Source: Owenia fusiformis (taxonomy: Eukaryota; Annelida; Polychaeta; Sabellida; Oweniidae). From it: a stretch of DNA of 27,000 nt. Under the pieces are notes generated by a model. The model was not told the DNA's origin. It searched no databases and worked only from the letters and a program-made list of their open reading frames with translations. Below are positions 10,542 to 20,412 of the stretch, in pieces (position 1 is the first letter of the stretch; every line of letters begins with the position of its first letter). The stretch is from assembly GCA_903813345.2 (NCBI GenBank), contig CAIIXF020000116.1, positions 1-27,000 on the forward strand. The letters run 5' to 3'. The position numbers and the translations under genes were made by a program.

Positions 10542-10763
10542 CACTAAAACTTAACTTTTGTGATGAAAATAAGCCTGACTGGTTTATGTTTTCAATATGG
10601 CTGCTTACCTGGGCATACATGTACACTGCATAACTGCATGTACAGATTAGGCCATCCAAAATTAATTATATGTTGGTATTCTGATGAAGAGGCTTATATT
10701 AAAAACTACAAAACCTTCATTTATTTAAAGGGTTTTATATATTATTTAAGAGTGAAAATGCAA

Positions 10764-10972
10764 TACTGTATAAGTGGTAATTTTGCCTAATCATTTAATT
10801 TGCCTATTTCCTAATTTTTGCCAGGTTCGGAAAATTAAATGTCGGAAATATTGTCTGTATAATGTTATCCAATGGGAGGTTTCTTGTCAGTAGGAAAATT
10901 AAAATTAGAAAAATGATGAAATTTGACCATTCGGAAAATTAACCACTCGGATTAAATACCACTTATACAGTA
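10764..10972. mobile_element. Tc1/mariner-type MITE, 209 bp
   Basis: Perfect 16-bp inverted ends, TACTGTATAAGTGGTA (10764-10779) and its reverse complement (10957-10972), each begin or end in TA, the target dinucleotide of Tc1/mariner elements. The interior is short and non-coding, with an internal direct repeat around TTCGGAAAATTAA (10828 and 10930). Size, TA ends and lack of coding make it a MITE. Family assignment beyond the TA target is inference. Confidence 0.75.
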
Positions 10973-12157
10973 ACACATTGTGCCAAAGCAAGTAACACAC
11001 CTCTTGAATTGAGATGACATTGTTAATGAAGTTTATATACATGTAGTTTTTAATCAAAATCTTGGAACTCATTTCGCTACAATATAATCCAAGATCACAA
11101 TTCCCTTTGTCATTTATATACATTACAAGTAGAGAGTACATGGGGACATTATCTTTTTTCTGAAAACATAGAATTTAGTGACATTATTATAAGAAAATCT
11201 TTGAATGGCCTAAGTTTTTTTCTAAATAGGGAATAAGTAGAAATTATTTCAGGCAATCCTTTGAGTGTCATGCCATTCATACATGATGCTGCCTTATATT
11301 TTATGATATATATTGAGAGAGGATTTCTCTGAATTATTTGTGTTTTAAATATGGGAACTGCAAATTGGCAAATAACTTTAAAAGTAAGTGTACATTCAAA
11401 CATTTTAATTTCAAATGCCAAATAAAATGCCAATGGGCATTTAGTAAAAGTGACCCTATAACTATTTAGAATATGGCAAACATGTTCAGAAAACTGGCGA
11501 GAAGCAATTGAAATAAGAAAATCCATTCTTTTTGAATTGCCCTTGTGTGCATTTAATTTCAGTCATTTTATCCTAATTGCCCATGGGCATTTAAAATAAT
11601 AATCACATCCCAACTCTAAAACATGCTTAGGATACTGTTAGAGTCTCAATAGGCAACGAGAACATTCATTTTTGAAACAAGAAAATTTAGTCCCCCTAAA
11701 AATGCCCATATCAGTATTTATTCTCAAGATTTTCAGGTAATTGCCCGTGATTATTTATTTAAATTTCTATTTCTATTCACATGTCTTTTTATCAGTCACA
11801 ATAAAAAATAAGGCCAATTGCTCTCATTTCTTGGATTAGAAACAGTAAAATTTTGACAAAAATAGCAACTCTCAAAGTTGACCTTTAAACCACCCTGGTG
11901 TCAAGGTCAAATGTCAAAACTCCCAGAAATCACATTTTAAGTAATGAGTCATACTTCCTCTTCAATTCCATGTCAATATATACTTGTTTTGTAGGGGGGC
12001 TAAAAGAGGGGTTTACCGCCACCTGTCCTTTAATTCTGTCATTTATTCAATTAAATTTATTTCATAATTCTTATTTAATAATATTTTATTAATATTACTT
12101 GTTTAATCTTATTTTATCTAATATCATATCCATGTCTAATACCTAATAACCCAACAT
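10973..12157. other. Non-coding stretch, nothing confidently recognised
   Basis: The longest open frame of the whole window lies here (minus strand, 11149-11526, 125 codons). It has no recognisable domain, no splice or start context worth noting, and a composition like the surrounding AT-rich DNA. Words such as ATTGCCCATGGGCATT recur (perfect palindrome TGCCCATGGGCA at 11578-11589), with relatives near 11435 and 25598. They suggest old copies of one dispersed repeat. Confidence 0.4.
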
Positions 12158-12225
12158 AAAGGACCAGGGTAAGTATGGCAAGTGATTTTAGAAGGTCATT
12201 ATATCTTTCACCATGAGTACTTTCT
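12158..12225 (+). repeat. Left arm of an inverted repeat pair; dispersed motif copy 1
   Basis: Sequence around GGCAAGTGATTTTAGAAGG...CCATGAGTACTTTCT is found again in inverted orientation at 13488-13552 and as a shorter direct copy at 21487-21528. The 12158/13488 pair brackets the Helentron-like element at 12344-13465, so that element may have inserted into an older palindromic repeat. Confidence 0.75.
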
Positions 12226-12343
12226 CAAAACCTGTAAAGTGGAACGCCTCTTTAAATGGAACACCTCCACAAGTGGAATTGTTGGAACTTCACTTGAAAG
12301 AAAGCACATTGTTTTAAATAAAAATTAGTATAGTGAGTAGTGG

Positions 12344-13465
12344 GCTCACATGGTGTTGCTCAAAAGTAAATGATGGCTAAAATGACAGAAAATAAAAAAA
12401 TGGATATGATGTTTTTGCTGATTTTTTGTAACAAAATTATTTCATACAACTACTCTTTACAAAGACATGGCTTTTACAATGCAGGACATCTGGAATTATT
12501 CGTAAAGCTAGGAAATGGGGCAGAAGTGAATTTCACAAGACAAAAATGGTGGCCGTTTTGAAAATAGGCCAGCTTTTAAAGCAGGAGTCACAGGTTTTTT
12601 TTTCTTTATTGATGCTGAACAAAAATATTCTAAAACAGGAATCCTATCTACAAAGGATTTAAAAAGAGCCAAGTGTTGACAGACATTGGTTTTTAAACTT
12701 GCCACTATCTTGGACTGACTGAGAGACAGATGGACAAATAAATGTTAACTAAAATGGCTGAAAAAAAAATCGGATATGATTTTTTGCCGATTTTTTGTTA
12801 CAAAATTATTTCATACAACTACTCTTTACATTGACATGGATTTTACAATGAAGGACACCTGAAATTATTTTGAAAGCTAGGAAATGGGTCAAAAGTGAAT
12901 TTCACGAGACAAAAATGGGGGCCATTTTGAAAATAGGCGAGCTTTTTATCCAGGAGTCATAGGGGAGTTTTCTGTATTTATGTTGAACATAAATAACTTA
13001 AAACGGGAATCTTATCGACAGAGGTTTTCAGGCAAATGGTCCAAAAGATGATTTCGCCAGACAGATGGACAAATCCATGTTAACTAAAATGGCTGAAAAT
13101 AAAAAAACGGATACAATTTTTTGCTGATTTTTTGTAACAAAATTATTTCATATAACTACATTTCACATTGACATGGATTTTAACAATGCAGGACACCTGA
13201 CATTATTTGTAAAGCTAGGAAATGGGTCAAAAATGAATTTCACGAGACAAAAATGGCAGCCATCTTGAAAATGGGTGAGCTTTAGAACCAGGAGTCGGAG
13301 GGGAGTTTTCTGTATTGATGTTGAACAAAAATAACTAAAACGAGAATCCTATCTACAGAGGTTTTAAAACGTGCCACTATTGTTGATGGACGGACCGACG
13401 GATGGACGCACGCACGGACGCATGGACAGACAAGTGAGTGATTGCAAAAGCTCACCATGTGAGCT
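12344..13465 (+). mobile_element. Helentron-like (pearl/HINE) element with a 3' hairpin
   Basis: GCTCACATGGTG at 12344-12355 is the exact reverse complement of CACCATGTGAGC (13453-13464). The latter forms part of a 3' hairpin, AGCTCAC CAT GTGAGCT, at 13449-13465. The core is three tandem units starting near 12379, 12751 and 13087 (periods 372 and 336 bp). Each unit contains TTTTTTGTAACAAAATTATTTC, an ATGG..GCC..TTTTGAAAAT segment and a GACNGACNGA-rich tail. The last tail (13385-13432) is a degenerate GACGGACG tract directly before the hairpin. The layout is the same as at 8954-9780 and 1318-7631. No protein is encoded. Confidence 0.65.
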
Positions 13466-13487
13466 AAAAACCACTGCCCTTTGGCAA

Positions 13488-13552
13488 GAAAGTACTAATG
13501 GATTAAGATATGACTGTCCAAAATCACTTGCCATACTGTACCTGGTCCTTTG
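13488..13552 (-). repeat. Right arm of the inverted repeat pair; dispersed motif copy 2
   Basis: This is the reverse complement of 12158-12225 with scattered differences. The shared core, AATCACTTGCCATACT, is near-exact. It lies 22 bp beyond the hairpin of the element at 12344-13465. Confidence 0.75.
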
Positions 13553-13969
13553 AAACAGACCCAAACATAATTTTTTATCATACAAAAATCGAACAAGGAC
13601 CTGTTTATAGAGTGACAATACACCATGGTAATGCACAAGGTCAAATGATTTTTTTTAAATTTCATGAGGCATGTTTTAGCGAAAAAATGTTCCTTTAACC
13701 CACCTAGGAGAAAAGTTGCGCTTGTTAAAGTTACTGACATGCCCAAATTTTCAGTAGTTTTGACTTGAAACGATAAATGCTTGTGTTCTTATAAAATGAA
13801 TTTCTTCATTAATAATGGCTCAATATACTTAAAAGTAAGCTCAAAATACTGGGAATTGAATAATCTTTCCAATAATACCTTATACACATATGATTGTTTA
13901 TTTCAGAGATCATAAAGACAACACATTACATGTATTTGAGATCTAATGTTATATAATGTTATATACTTT
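13553..13969. other. Non-coding stretch, nothing recognised
   Basis: AT-rich, with no supported gene. Overlapping short open frames on both strands at 13495-13746 lie in repeat-derived sequence and resemble nothing known. Confidence 0.4.
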
Positions 13970-14700
13970 AGGCAGCCAGTTTGAGGGAAGAATCAGAAAA
14001 CAATAATAATTGTGATCTACTCTAAAATTCCTTCAATTTGAGTATAAAAATAGTCTTACTTTGAAGAGATGGGTGAAATATTGTGAAATTCCCTATTGGG
14101 TGGCCATTTTGAATTTTCTGAGGATCAAATCAGAAAAACAATACCATTATTGTGATCTACTCTGCAATGCCTTCAATTTGAGTGTAATATAGCCATATAG
14201 CCTTATTTTTGGAAGTGGTCGGGAAATTGTGAAATCCCAATTTAGACAGCCCCTTTGAATGTTCTTAAATCTAAATCGGAAAAACAATACTTAACTTAAA
14301 ATCTGTTTGAATTAATCTTTCATTTTAGCATTATAGAGCTATACATGTACTGAAAAAGATCTCAAAACAAACAAAAATTCCAGTATTCCCGACCCCATAC
14401 ACATACCTAGGGGTCAGGCTGAAAAACACATAATATAGGTGAAATAGATGTATTTTGTGAATTTACTTCCAAAATTTCAAACAGAAATATTCACCACTTT
14501 GCTTAAAAATTTTAGATTTTCACAAAAAATCCTGACATTTTAAAGTGGTAGCCATCTCGAAAATTGTTTTTTTGCTTAAAACAATTACCAATACACATCT
14601 TTCCACCAAATGTGAAAAAAATCCATCCACTAGTATCTGAGTTGTTCAATGGATTAACTGGGCGCTCACTATATCCCTACCAAACCTTGTTTGTTGGAAT
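13970..14700 (+). mobile_element. Helentron-like element, copy B, 5'-truncated
   Basis: This is a second, more diverged copy of the family at 8954-9780 in the same orientation. ATCTACTCT core landmarks lie at 14015 and 14155 (140-bp spacing), with a third degraded copy near 14301. The same downstream order follows: GACCCCATACACATACCTAG for the CCCC tract, a GGTAGCCATCTCGAAAA segment and the end TCACTATATCCCTACC...GTTTGTTGGAAT. The GACGG tract is missing, and no counterpart of the ATCCCAACGAAC start is visible upstream. The copy is therefore probably truncated or decayed at its 5' end. Confidence 0.6.
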
Positions 14701-15329
14701 TAAGTTAACTGTCCAAACACTACTGTCATATGGTTGGTTTAGACTGTTGAAGCTGACACAGGAGGGGAGTAGGAAGACTGTTGTATGCATAGTCAATGTT
14801 CAGAAATTTCTAGACAGCAACAGAAGTCCCCAGCTGATCCCACAGGATGCTGTTTGACCCTCTTGCTCCGAAGTCAAAGTATGCTGTCATCAAAACATCC
14901 TTTCAATAGGCCATTCAGTTGTTGCTTTTACAAAATCTGAAAAATGAGTAGTCAAGTATCAGAAGTCTGCAATTTTACAGTTTGAATCTTTCTGCTTAGA
15001 TCTATCAAGTGGAAATGATTCAGGAAAAGGCCATCACAACAAAACAAACACGCACAGCACATTCAATATGATTAACAGTTTTGGTGTGATTGCCTCTTTC
15101 AATTGTTTTTTGAAAGATTTGGTCCTGTCACCTTATCAGTGTGCTCAATGGCATTTCCATTGAGCCAAAGCATTCATTCTGGAGGTTGTTGACCATAATG
15201 CACCAAGATGAGATATTGCGTAGAAAATCAATTAGTCAGCATTTAGATCTGGGGTATCATTTCCGTTACCCCAAAATACCATTTAGGTTGTAAAATAGAA
15301 TCTGCTAATGAAGGTTAAAACAGAAATTA
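14701..15329. other. Non-coding stretch downstream of the minus-strand gene
   Basis: No coding evidence is seen. A perfect 9-bp hairpin, GCTCAATGG / CCATTGAGC with a 5-base loop, lies at 15143-15165. A weaker one, GGGGTA...TACCCC, lies near 15251-15274. The region lies beyond the proposed polyadenylation signal of the gene to its right. Confidence 0.4.
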
Positions 15330-15335
15330 TTTATT
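15330..15335 (-). promoter_or_regulatory. Polyadenylation signal AATAAA
   Basis: AATAAA on the minus strand lies about 85 nt after the stop codon at 15419-15421, a normal distance for a short animal 3' UTR. It supports 15419-15756 as the last exon. Confidence 0.55.
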
Positions 15336-15418
15336 ATTAGTTATTCATGTACACTCCCCCGAAACAAAACATGATGTAATTCTTCCTCTGTTTCAGTGAC
15401 CTGGCCCAATAATCTTTG

Positions 15419-15756
15419 TTAAAGGTCCATAGAAAAATGAAAGTCGTGAAGTGCAAAATCTCGCAAATATGAAGCTGTATATATATATACGTAAATAGAA
15501 GTTTGAATAGAAAGTAAAGTGGATGCAACACAAACATGTAGTGACTTATACACCGATGCATTGTCAATATGCAAAATCATTTTTCCTAACGAATGGGGAC
15601 ATTTCTTCCAGTCCCCCAGGAACATGTCATATGATCCATCATCAAACCAAATATCCACTCCTTTGATGTATGGGGTCTCTTTGAACATATGTATAATTTC
15701 TTTGAAAGTGCTATTTGAGGAAATTGCTCGATAAATCTGATACAAACAACATTGCT
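15419..15756 (-). CDS. Last coding exon (F) of the minus-strand gene, protein unrecognised
   Basis: Read on the minus strand from 15756, an acceptor with a T-rich tract ending TTTTAAG opens a phase-1 exon that stays open for 112 codons to a TAA at 15419-15421. The phase fits exon E. The predicted segment starts EQCCLYQIYRAISSNSTF and continues through KETPYIKGVDIWFDDGSYDM and FLGDWKKCPHSLGKM. It looks like ordered, mixed alpha/beta protein and not random translation. The final 40 or so residues are hydrophobic and Tyr-rich and look less natural, so the true end could be a donor near 15492 (TAC|GTATAT). I do not recognise the family. The opening C-x-L...IYRA resembles that of exon B, so the two may be related modules. 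Confidence 0.55.
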
Positions 15757-16306
15757 CTTAAAATTGAGAATTATAGTAAAAATTGATAAAATGTGACATA
15801 AATTATTTCTCTGACAACTCCGGGGTTTGTGGTGATCTAGAATTCAAATGACAATAAATTCGTAAACATAAAAAAATGTGCCTGAAATACATGTCAGTTA
15901 TTCCTCAATGTATGTTTAATAAGTGCAACTAGTTTGAGAAAAATCAGCCATGCCTTGTCCCCAAAAATCCGTGAGTTCTGTGACACCCTGTATATAACTT
16001 AATATTCCATTTTTAAATGACCGTTTCTTTCATAACCGGTGAAACTCTGATACTCATTTACACTGGAGCAGGCACATTGACAATAGACCAATAACAGAAT
16101 TAAGTCCAAAACTATGTAACGCGTGTGTACTTGCTTGTTTTCTTTTAAGTTAATAACCATTATTTTTGAAAATAGAAGAACGTGAGTGAGTAAAGTATAC
16201 CTACTTGGTACATAATTTTGCCACATAGCTGGACAAATGACTGGAACCATAGCTTTGTACTGTCGATAAGTCAACATAAATCATTAAGGCCAATTTATGG
16301 GTTAAC

Positions 16307-17099
16307 TACAGGGTGAGACAAAAAGGGAACCAAAACAAATTATTACTGACCCTGTCATCAAACATAGACTTCATTTCAAACCCGGCACAATTTAACCTTC
16401 TTAAATGTTCTTTCATTCTATAAGGGTTTCATTGGTCTATTTCTGATAGTCACGATTTTATTGCCATTTTACAAAACATGCTCATCAAAATAAGAGACAC
16501 TCTCGATATGATTCCACAAACGTTTATCTTTGTAGCTATTTCAAAGATATTGTCCACACTTACAAATCAAGACTTAAAATTGGCGTAGCAAGAGGGGTTC
16601 GTTGGGCTCGTGTCGTGAGAACCTCCCAAATTCTTTCTAACCCCCTTTCGTTATAAAGTGAATATTTGTCAGGATCAACCCCCTTCTCTGAAAAATCAAC
16701 AGGCTCCAGGATGGTAACGAACCACACTCTTAGGAAGATGATTATTTCTGTGCACACATTGAATCACCCGTTTGACTAGCTATTTGATGAATCACATACT
16801 TTATTCCGTAATAATGATTGGTTCATTTTAACCGTTTCCGTTGAACGAAGCCCCCCCCCCCATTTCCTTATAAAACAAACCCCCTGTTGAAGACAATTAG
16901 ACCCCCCTTAGTGAATTCTAGCTGTGTCCCTGTAGAAACATCAGAGTTGAAACAAGTTTTCAATAGTTGGTTTAAGAGAAAAACATTGTTTCGGAATTCA
17001 GTTCATCATATCGATACCTATCCTTTTTGATTGTGTCAAATATGATTTTGAACCAATGCTGCATGGCTCGGTTATTAACATTTTTTGGATCACTTTGTA
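16307..17099. mobile_element. Decayed mariner-like element with long inverted ends (intron E-F)
   Basis: The left end, TACAGGGTGAGACAAAAAGG, is the same family as the element at 25027. About 100 bp inside it share CGGCACAATTTAACCTTCTT-type sequence with that copy. The right end, read in reverse complement, gives TACAAAGTGATCCAAAAAAT and then a related AAAATCATATTTGACACAAT block, so the terminal repeats are long and diverged. The middle holds poly-C runs (16850-16862) and unrelated sequence, including a minus-strand 65-codon open frame without meaning. TA at both ends fits Tc1/mariner. Confidence 0.5.
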
Positions 17100-17136
17100 T
17101 ATTTACCTAGATATTTATCTGAGTGTTTGGTTCTAC

Positions 17137-17388
17137 CTTCTGTCCGTGGATCAGTCAGCTTTTTTTCATACTGTTTTGTATAAGGTGTACTTCCGCCTGG
17201 CCTAACATCGTAGACGCTTGTTGTTGCGCCAGCAGACTCATGGCCTCCCTGCAGTGTTTGTTTTAATGGTGATATATACTCGTCCTCAGCCAATTGTTTT
17301 TCCTTATCGTACAATGCCATCATTTCTTTTTCTTTCTCGAGTGGATCTTCTTTTGGGCTTGTAGATTTACCGGGCTGAATATTCAAAT
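17137..17388 (-). CDS. Coding exon E of the minus-strand gene
   Basis: On the minus strand the acceptor CCATTTTAG at 17389-17397 and the donor GAAG|GTAGAA at 17137/17136 enclose 252 nt (84 codons), open in phase 1-1. The encoded segment is hydrophilic and charged: it begins DLNIQPGKSTSPKEDPLEKE, contains a K/E-rich stretch that could be a short helix, then GGHESAGATTSVYDVRPGG and a KQYEKKLTD tail. This composition suggests a disordered linker. Base composition rises to roughly half G+C at codon level, clearly above the AT-rich intron on either side. No domain is recognised. Confidence 0.7.
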
Positions 17389-17866
17389 CTAAAATGGATC
17401 AAGGTGTATAGTAGAATGCATGGGATTGCCAAACTGGACAAGATAAATATTAAAGTCTTTCTATTGTACCACTCCGTAACCTAAGTCGATTTATTCCATA
17501 CATTAATGTATCCCTCGAGATGATTTCAGGTTTAAATTTTGAAAGACGTGTTGAAAATAGAACAATTTGAATTCAACATGGTTCTAAAATATATGGAAAC
17601 ATCTAGAATGAAGTACATATTTGATATAATTAAAACATGTAACTGCAGTTGTTTCACATTTTGCCGAAGAAGCCTTACATATCAGCCATTAGAAAGTAAA
17701 TTGAGTATGATCATTTGAAGAGTTATAAGAAAAATATTTCCTAATCTCATTTCCAGTTGTAAACTGTGTTAAAATGTTCAATACAATTGGAAAGCTCTTT
17801 ATTGTTCCAATAGGAGTTGTTTAATCGTTTTACTCTGACTCAATATTTTTGAAAATACTTGTGAAT

Positions 17867-18598
17867 GTAACACATACATTTTTGAAATAAGAATACCAGT
17901 ACGTTAAGAAGCACTGATATGATGTTCAATGTGATTCGTACTGCTTGCATAAGTTATTTATAAAATGACCCATTTTGTCCATGTTTTCCAAATATTTGAC
18001 ATAGGGTAATAGGTGTACATTGACATCGGCTCATTTAAAAGTTTCATCAATAACTGAGTCATACTAAATTAATTATTTGAATGTTTCATTCCGTCTAAAA
18101 TATCTTACAACGGGCTATGATGTAGGTTAATTATGATCCAGACGAAAACGTTTATAAATGCCCGGAAATGTGTTAAACATATATAATGGGGCATTCCCTT
18201 TTTGCAAGTGTTGATACTTGATATTCAAGTATTCAGCTGGTTTGGAAGATGTCATATGTATTGTTTAAAATCTACTTCAGAAAAAAATGACACTATTGTA
18301 TTTTAAATTCAATTGTTTCTTTCTAACGACAAACTACCCGGCAGCACCACCATGTGATATTCTATTGTTTCTTTCTAATGACAATCCTTTGAGTCGTAGA
18401 TACATTTCCTTAATATTATTTTTGTAATAATTTTGGTTTCATGATATGACAATCTATTTTGAATTTGGAATCTAAATCGAAATGTTATATCTCGCGCTTT
18501 ACATCTGGCGCACATCTCCACGTGGTATCTCATATTACCAAAATGTTATCTAGATGATACATCTAGCGAAACATCCCTCCATAACAGTATTATAAAAT
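17867..18598. repeat. Direct duplication, copy 1 (732 bp), intron D-E
   Basis: Starts GTAACACATACATTTTTGAA and ends CATAACAGTATTATAAAAT. It matches 18755-19488 along its whole length with few substitutions and small indels. Within each copy, TTCTATTGTTTCTTTCTAA occurs twice, about 50 bp apart. The sequence is non-coding and lies in the intron between exons D and E. The boundaries do not look like LTR ends, so a segmental tandem duplication is more likely than a retroelement. Confidence 0.9.
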
Positions 18599-18754
18599 TT
18601 GGGCCATTTTAGTGGTATTTCACTGCGACTTCGCAGGAAATTCTACCGATCGCAGTCGCACGAGATTGATGAATAGGACGTAATCGCTAAAAATGGCCCT
18701 TGCGACATCGCACGCTTGCGACGTGCTTGCGATAGCTTGATGAATGACACCTCA
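18599..18754. repeat. GC-richer insert between the two duplicated copies
   Basis: This 156-bp stretch differs sharply in composition from its flanks. It is dense in TGCGA/TCGCA words and contains an inverted pair, GGGCCATTTTAG (18601-) and CTAAAAATGGCCC (ending about 18711). It ends in TGAATGACACCTCAG, a phrase shared with the GC-rich array at 23558 (AACACCTCAG). It is probably a decayed DNA-transposon end. Confidence 0.5.
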
Positions 18755-19488
18755 GTAACACATACATTTTTGAAATGAAAATATCAGTACGTTAAGAAGC
18801 ACTGATATGATGTTCAATGTGATTCGTACTGCTTGCATAAGTTATTTATAAAATGACCCATTTTGTCCATGTTTTCCAAATATTTGACACAGGGTAATAG
18901 GTAGACATTGACATCGGCTCGGAAAAAGTTTCATCGATAACTGAGTCATACAAAATTAATTATTTGAATGTTGCATTCCGTCTAAAAGATCTTACAACGG
19001 GCTATGATGTAGGTTAATTATGATCCAGACGAAAACGTTTATAAATGCCCGGAAATGTGTTTAACATATAATGGGACATTCCCTTTTTACAATTGTTGAT
19101 ACTTTCATATTTGTTAATATATACAAGCATTCAACTGGTTTGGAAGATGCCAAGTATTGTTTAAAATCTACTTCAGAAGAAAATGACACTATGGTATTTT
19201 GATATTCTATTGTTTCTTTCTAACGACAAACTACCCGGCAGCTCCACCATATGATATTCTTTTGTTTCTTTCTAATGACAATCCTTTGAGTCTTAAATAG
19301 TATTTTCTAATAACTTTGGTTTCATGATATGATAATCTTTCTTGATTTTGGAATCTAAACCGAAATTTCTCATGTTATATCTTGCGTTTTACATCTGGCG
19401 CACATCTCCACGTGGTATCTCATATTACCAAAATGTTATCTAGATGATACATCTAGCGAAACATCCCTCCATAACAGTATTATAAAAT
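18755..19488. repeat. Direct duplication, copy 2 (734 bp), intron D-E
   Basis: Second copy of 17867-18598 in the same orientation. It differs by scattered substitutions, an altered TTTTACAATTGTTG segment near 19086, and loss of part of the CTTTGAGTC...ATTATTTTTG segment near 19290. Confidence 0.9.
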
Positions 19489-19738
19489 CAGTGAGTACTG
19501 TAATTAAAGACAGCTTGAAGAAGACTCTGTTGGGAAACCGTGTATATTCTTCATTTCCGAAATTCATACTTCTTTGTAATATACGTATGAGGCATACATC
19601 TTTATCGGGCGACAAACAAATTGATTGCCGTTAATTGAACTAATTATGTTTTACCCAGGATTATTAACTTCTAGAATTAATACAATAGTATTCAGACAGA
19701 ATGTAACAACATTTGTAGAGTGAATGCATTCTATATAC

Positions 19739-19882
19739 CTGATTCAGATCTAGCACCATCATCACTTGCAGCCTTCACCCAGTGTGCATCCCCTTCCACC
19801 TTCACGCTGGATTCTGTTCGTAATGTCTTTCTCAAGAGCCCTTCAATGTTAGAATCTTCACCAAGACTTATCGAATCATCTT
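19739..19882 (-). CDS. Coding exon D of the minus-strand gene
   Basis: Minus-strand acceptor TATATATGTTACAG and donor AATCAG|GTATATAG enclose 144 nt (48 codons), open in phase 1-1. That matches exon C before it and exon E after it. The product is acidic and Ser-rich: it begins DDSISLGEDSNIEGLLRK and ends WVKAASDDGARSES. It resembles a disordered region with one short amphipathic helix (IEGLLRKTLRTESSVKV). A plus-strand open frame over the same bases is its antisense shadow. No domain is recognised. Confidence 0.65.
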
Positions 19883-20412
19883 CTGTAACATATATATGGT
19901 CGTTATAAACAAATATTGGAAGATATGTAAAATATGTTGTGTATCATGAAATGATCGTACCACAGTTAACAAAGACAGAGAAACACAAACACGCGGGTCC
20001 AACTATACACGAAAACGGTTAATTGGAATTTTAGGCCTACCAGACATTTGAAAATCAAGGATTGTGAGTTTCATACTGCACCTGTTGGTACATTATTCTG
20101 TTATACAGTGCGTCTAAAAAAATCATCAGATTGTTATCTCGGAAAAGCACATAACTAGTGATAACAGCATTGATTTCATTCAAAGCACCATAAAGCCATG
20201 TGTCTCCTTTTTACAATGATATATCATTCATTGATATTTGGTCATGGTTAGGTGAGTAATCATTCCATTTGCCAAGTGGGCCAAAATTAGCTTGGGGCCA
20301 AGTTATAAACATCGCGAAAGTCATTGTACGGAGCCCGATGCAATATTGGAAGAAAACATAAAAGCAATGCTGACTGCATCCTTTTCATTCAATGAACCTA
20401 AAACCAAATTAC

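Noticed and set aside
11149-11526. 125-codon minus-strand open frame, the longest in the window
   Set aside because: No domain, no good splice or start context, and the composition of the AT-rich background. Its length is within chance expectation for 27 kb.
14564-14857. 97-codon plus-strand open frame
   Set aside because: It starts in the 3' part of Helentron-like copy B and runs into non-coding DNA, with no recognisable content.
16201-16259. Possible 59-nt exon between exons E and F on the minus strand
   Set aside because: Splice sites look good (ATCGACAG and AGTAG|GTATAC), but 59 nt in phase 1 meets an in-frame TAG and does not connect exon E to exon F.
16560-16757. 65-codon minus-strand open frame (ending with TTRAQRTPLATPILSL)
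   Set aside because: It lies inside the mariner-like element at 16307-17099 and has no phase-matched splice sites.
17867-19488. LTR retrotransposon with two LTRs
   Set aside because: The repeats do not start TG or end CA, there is no primer-binding site or polypurine tract, and only 156 bp separate them.
19720-19908. 62-codon plus-strand open frame
   Set aside because: It is the antisense of exon D, which has splice sites and phase support on the minus strand.
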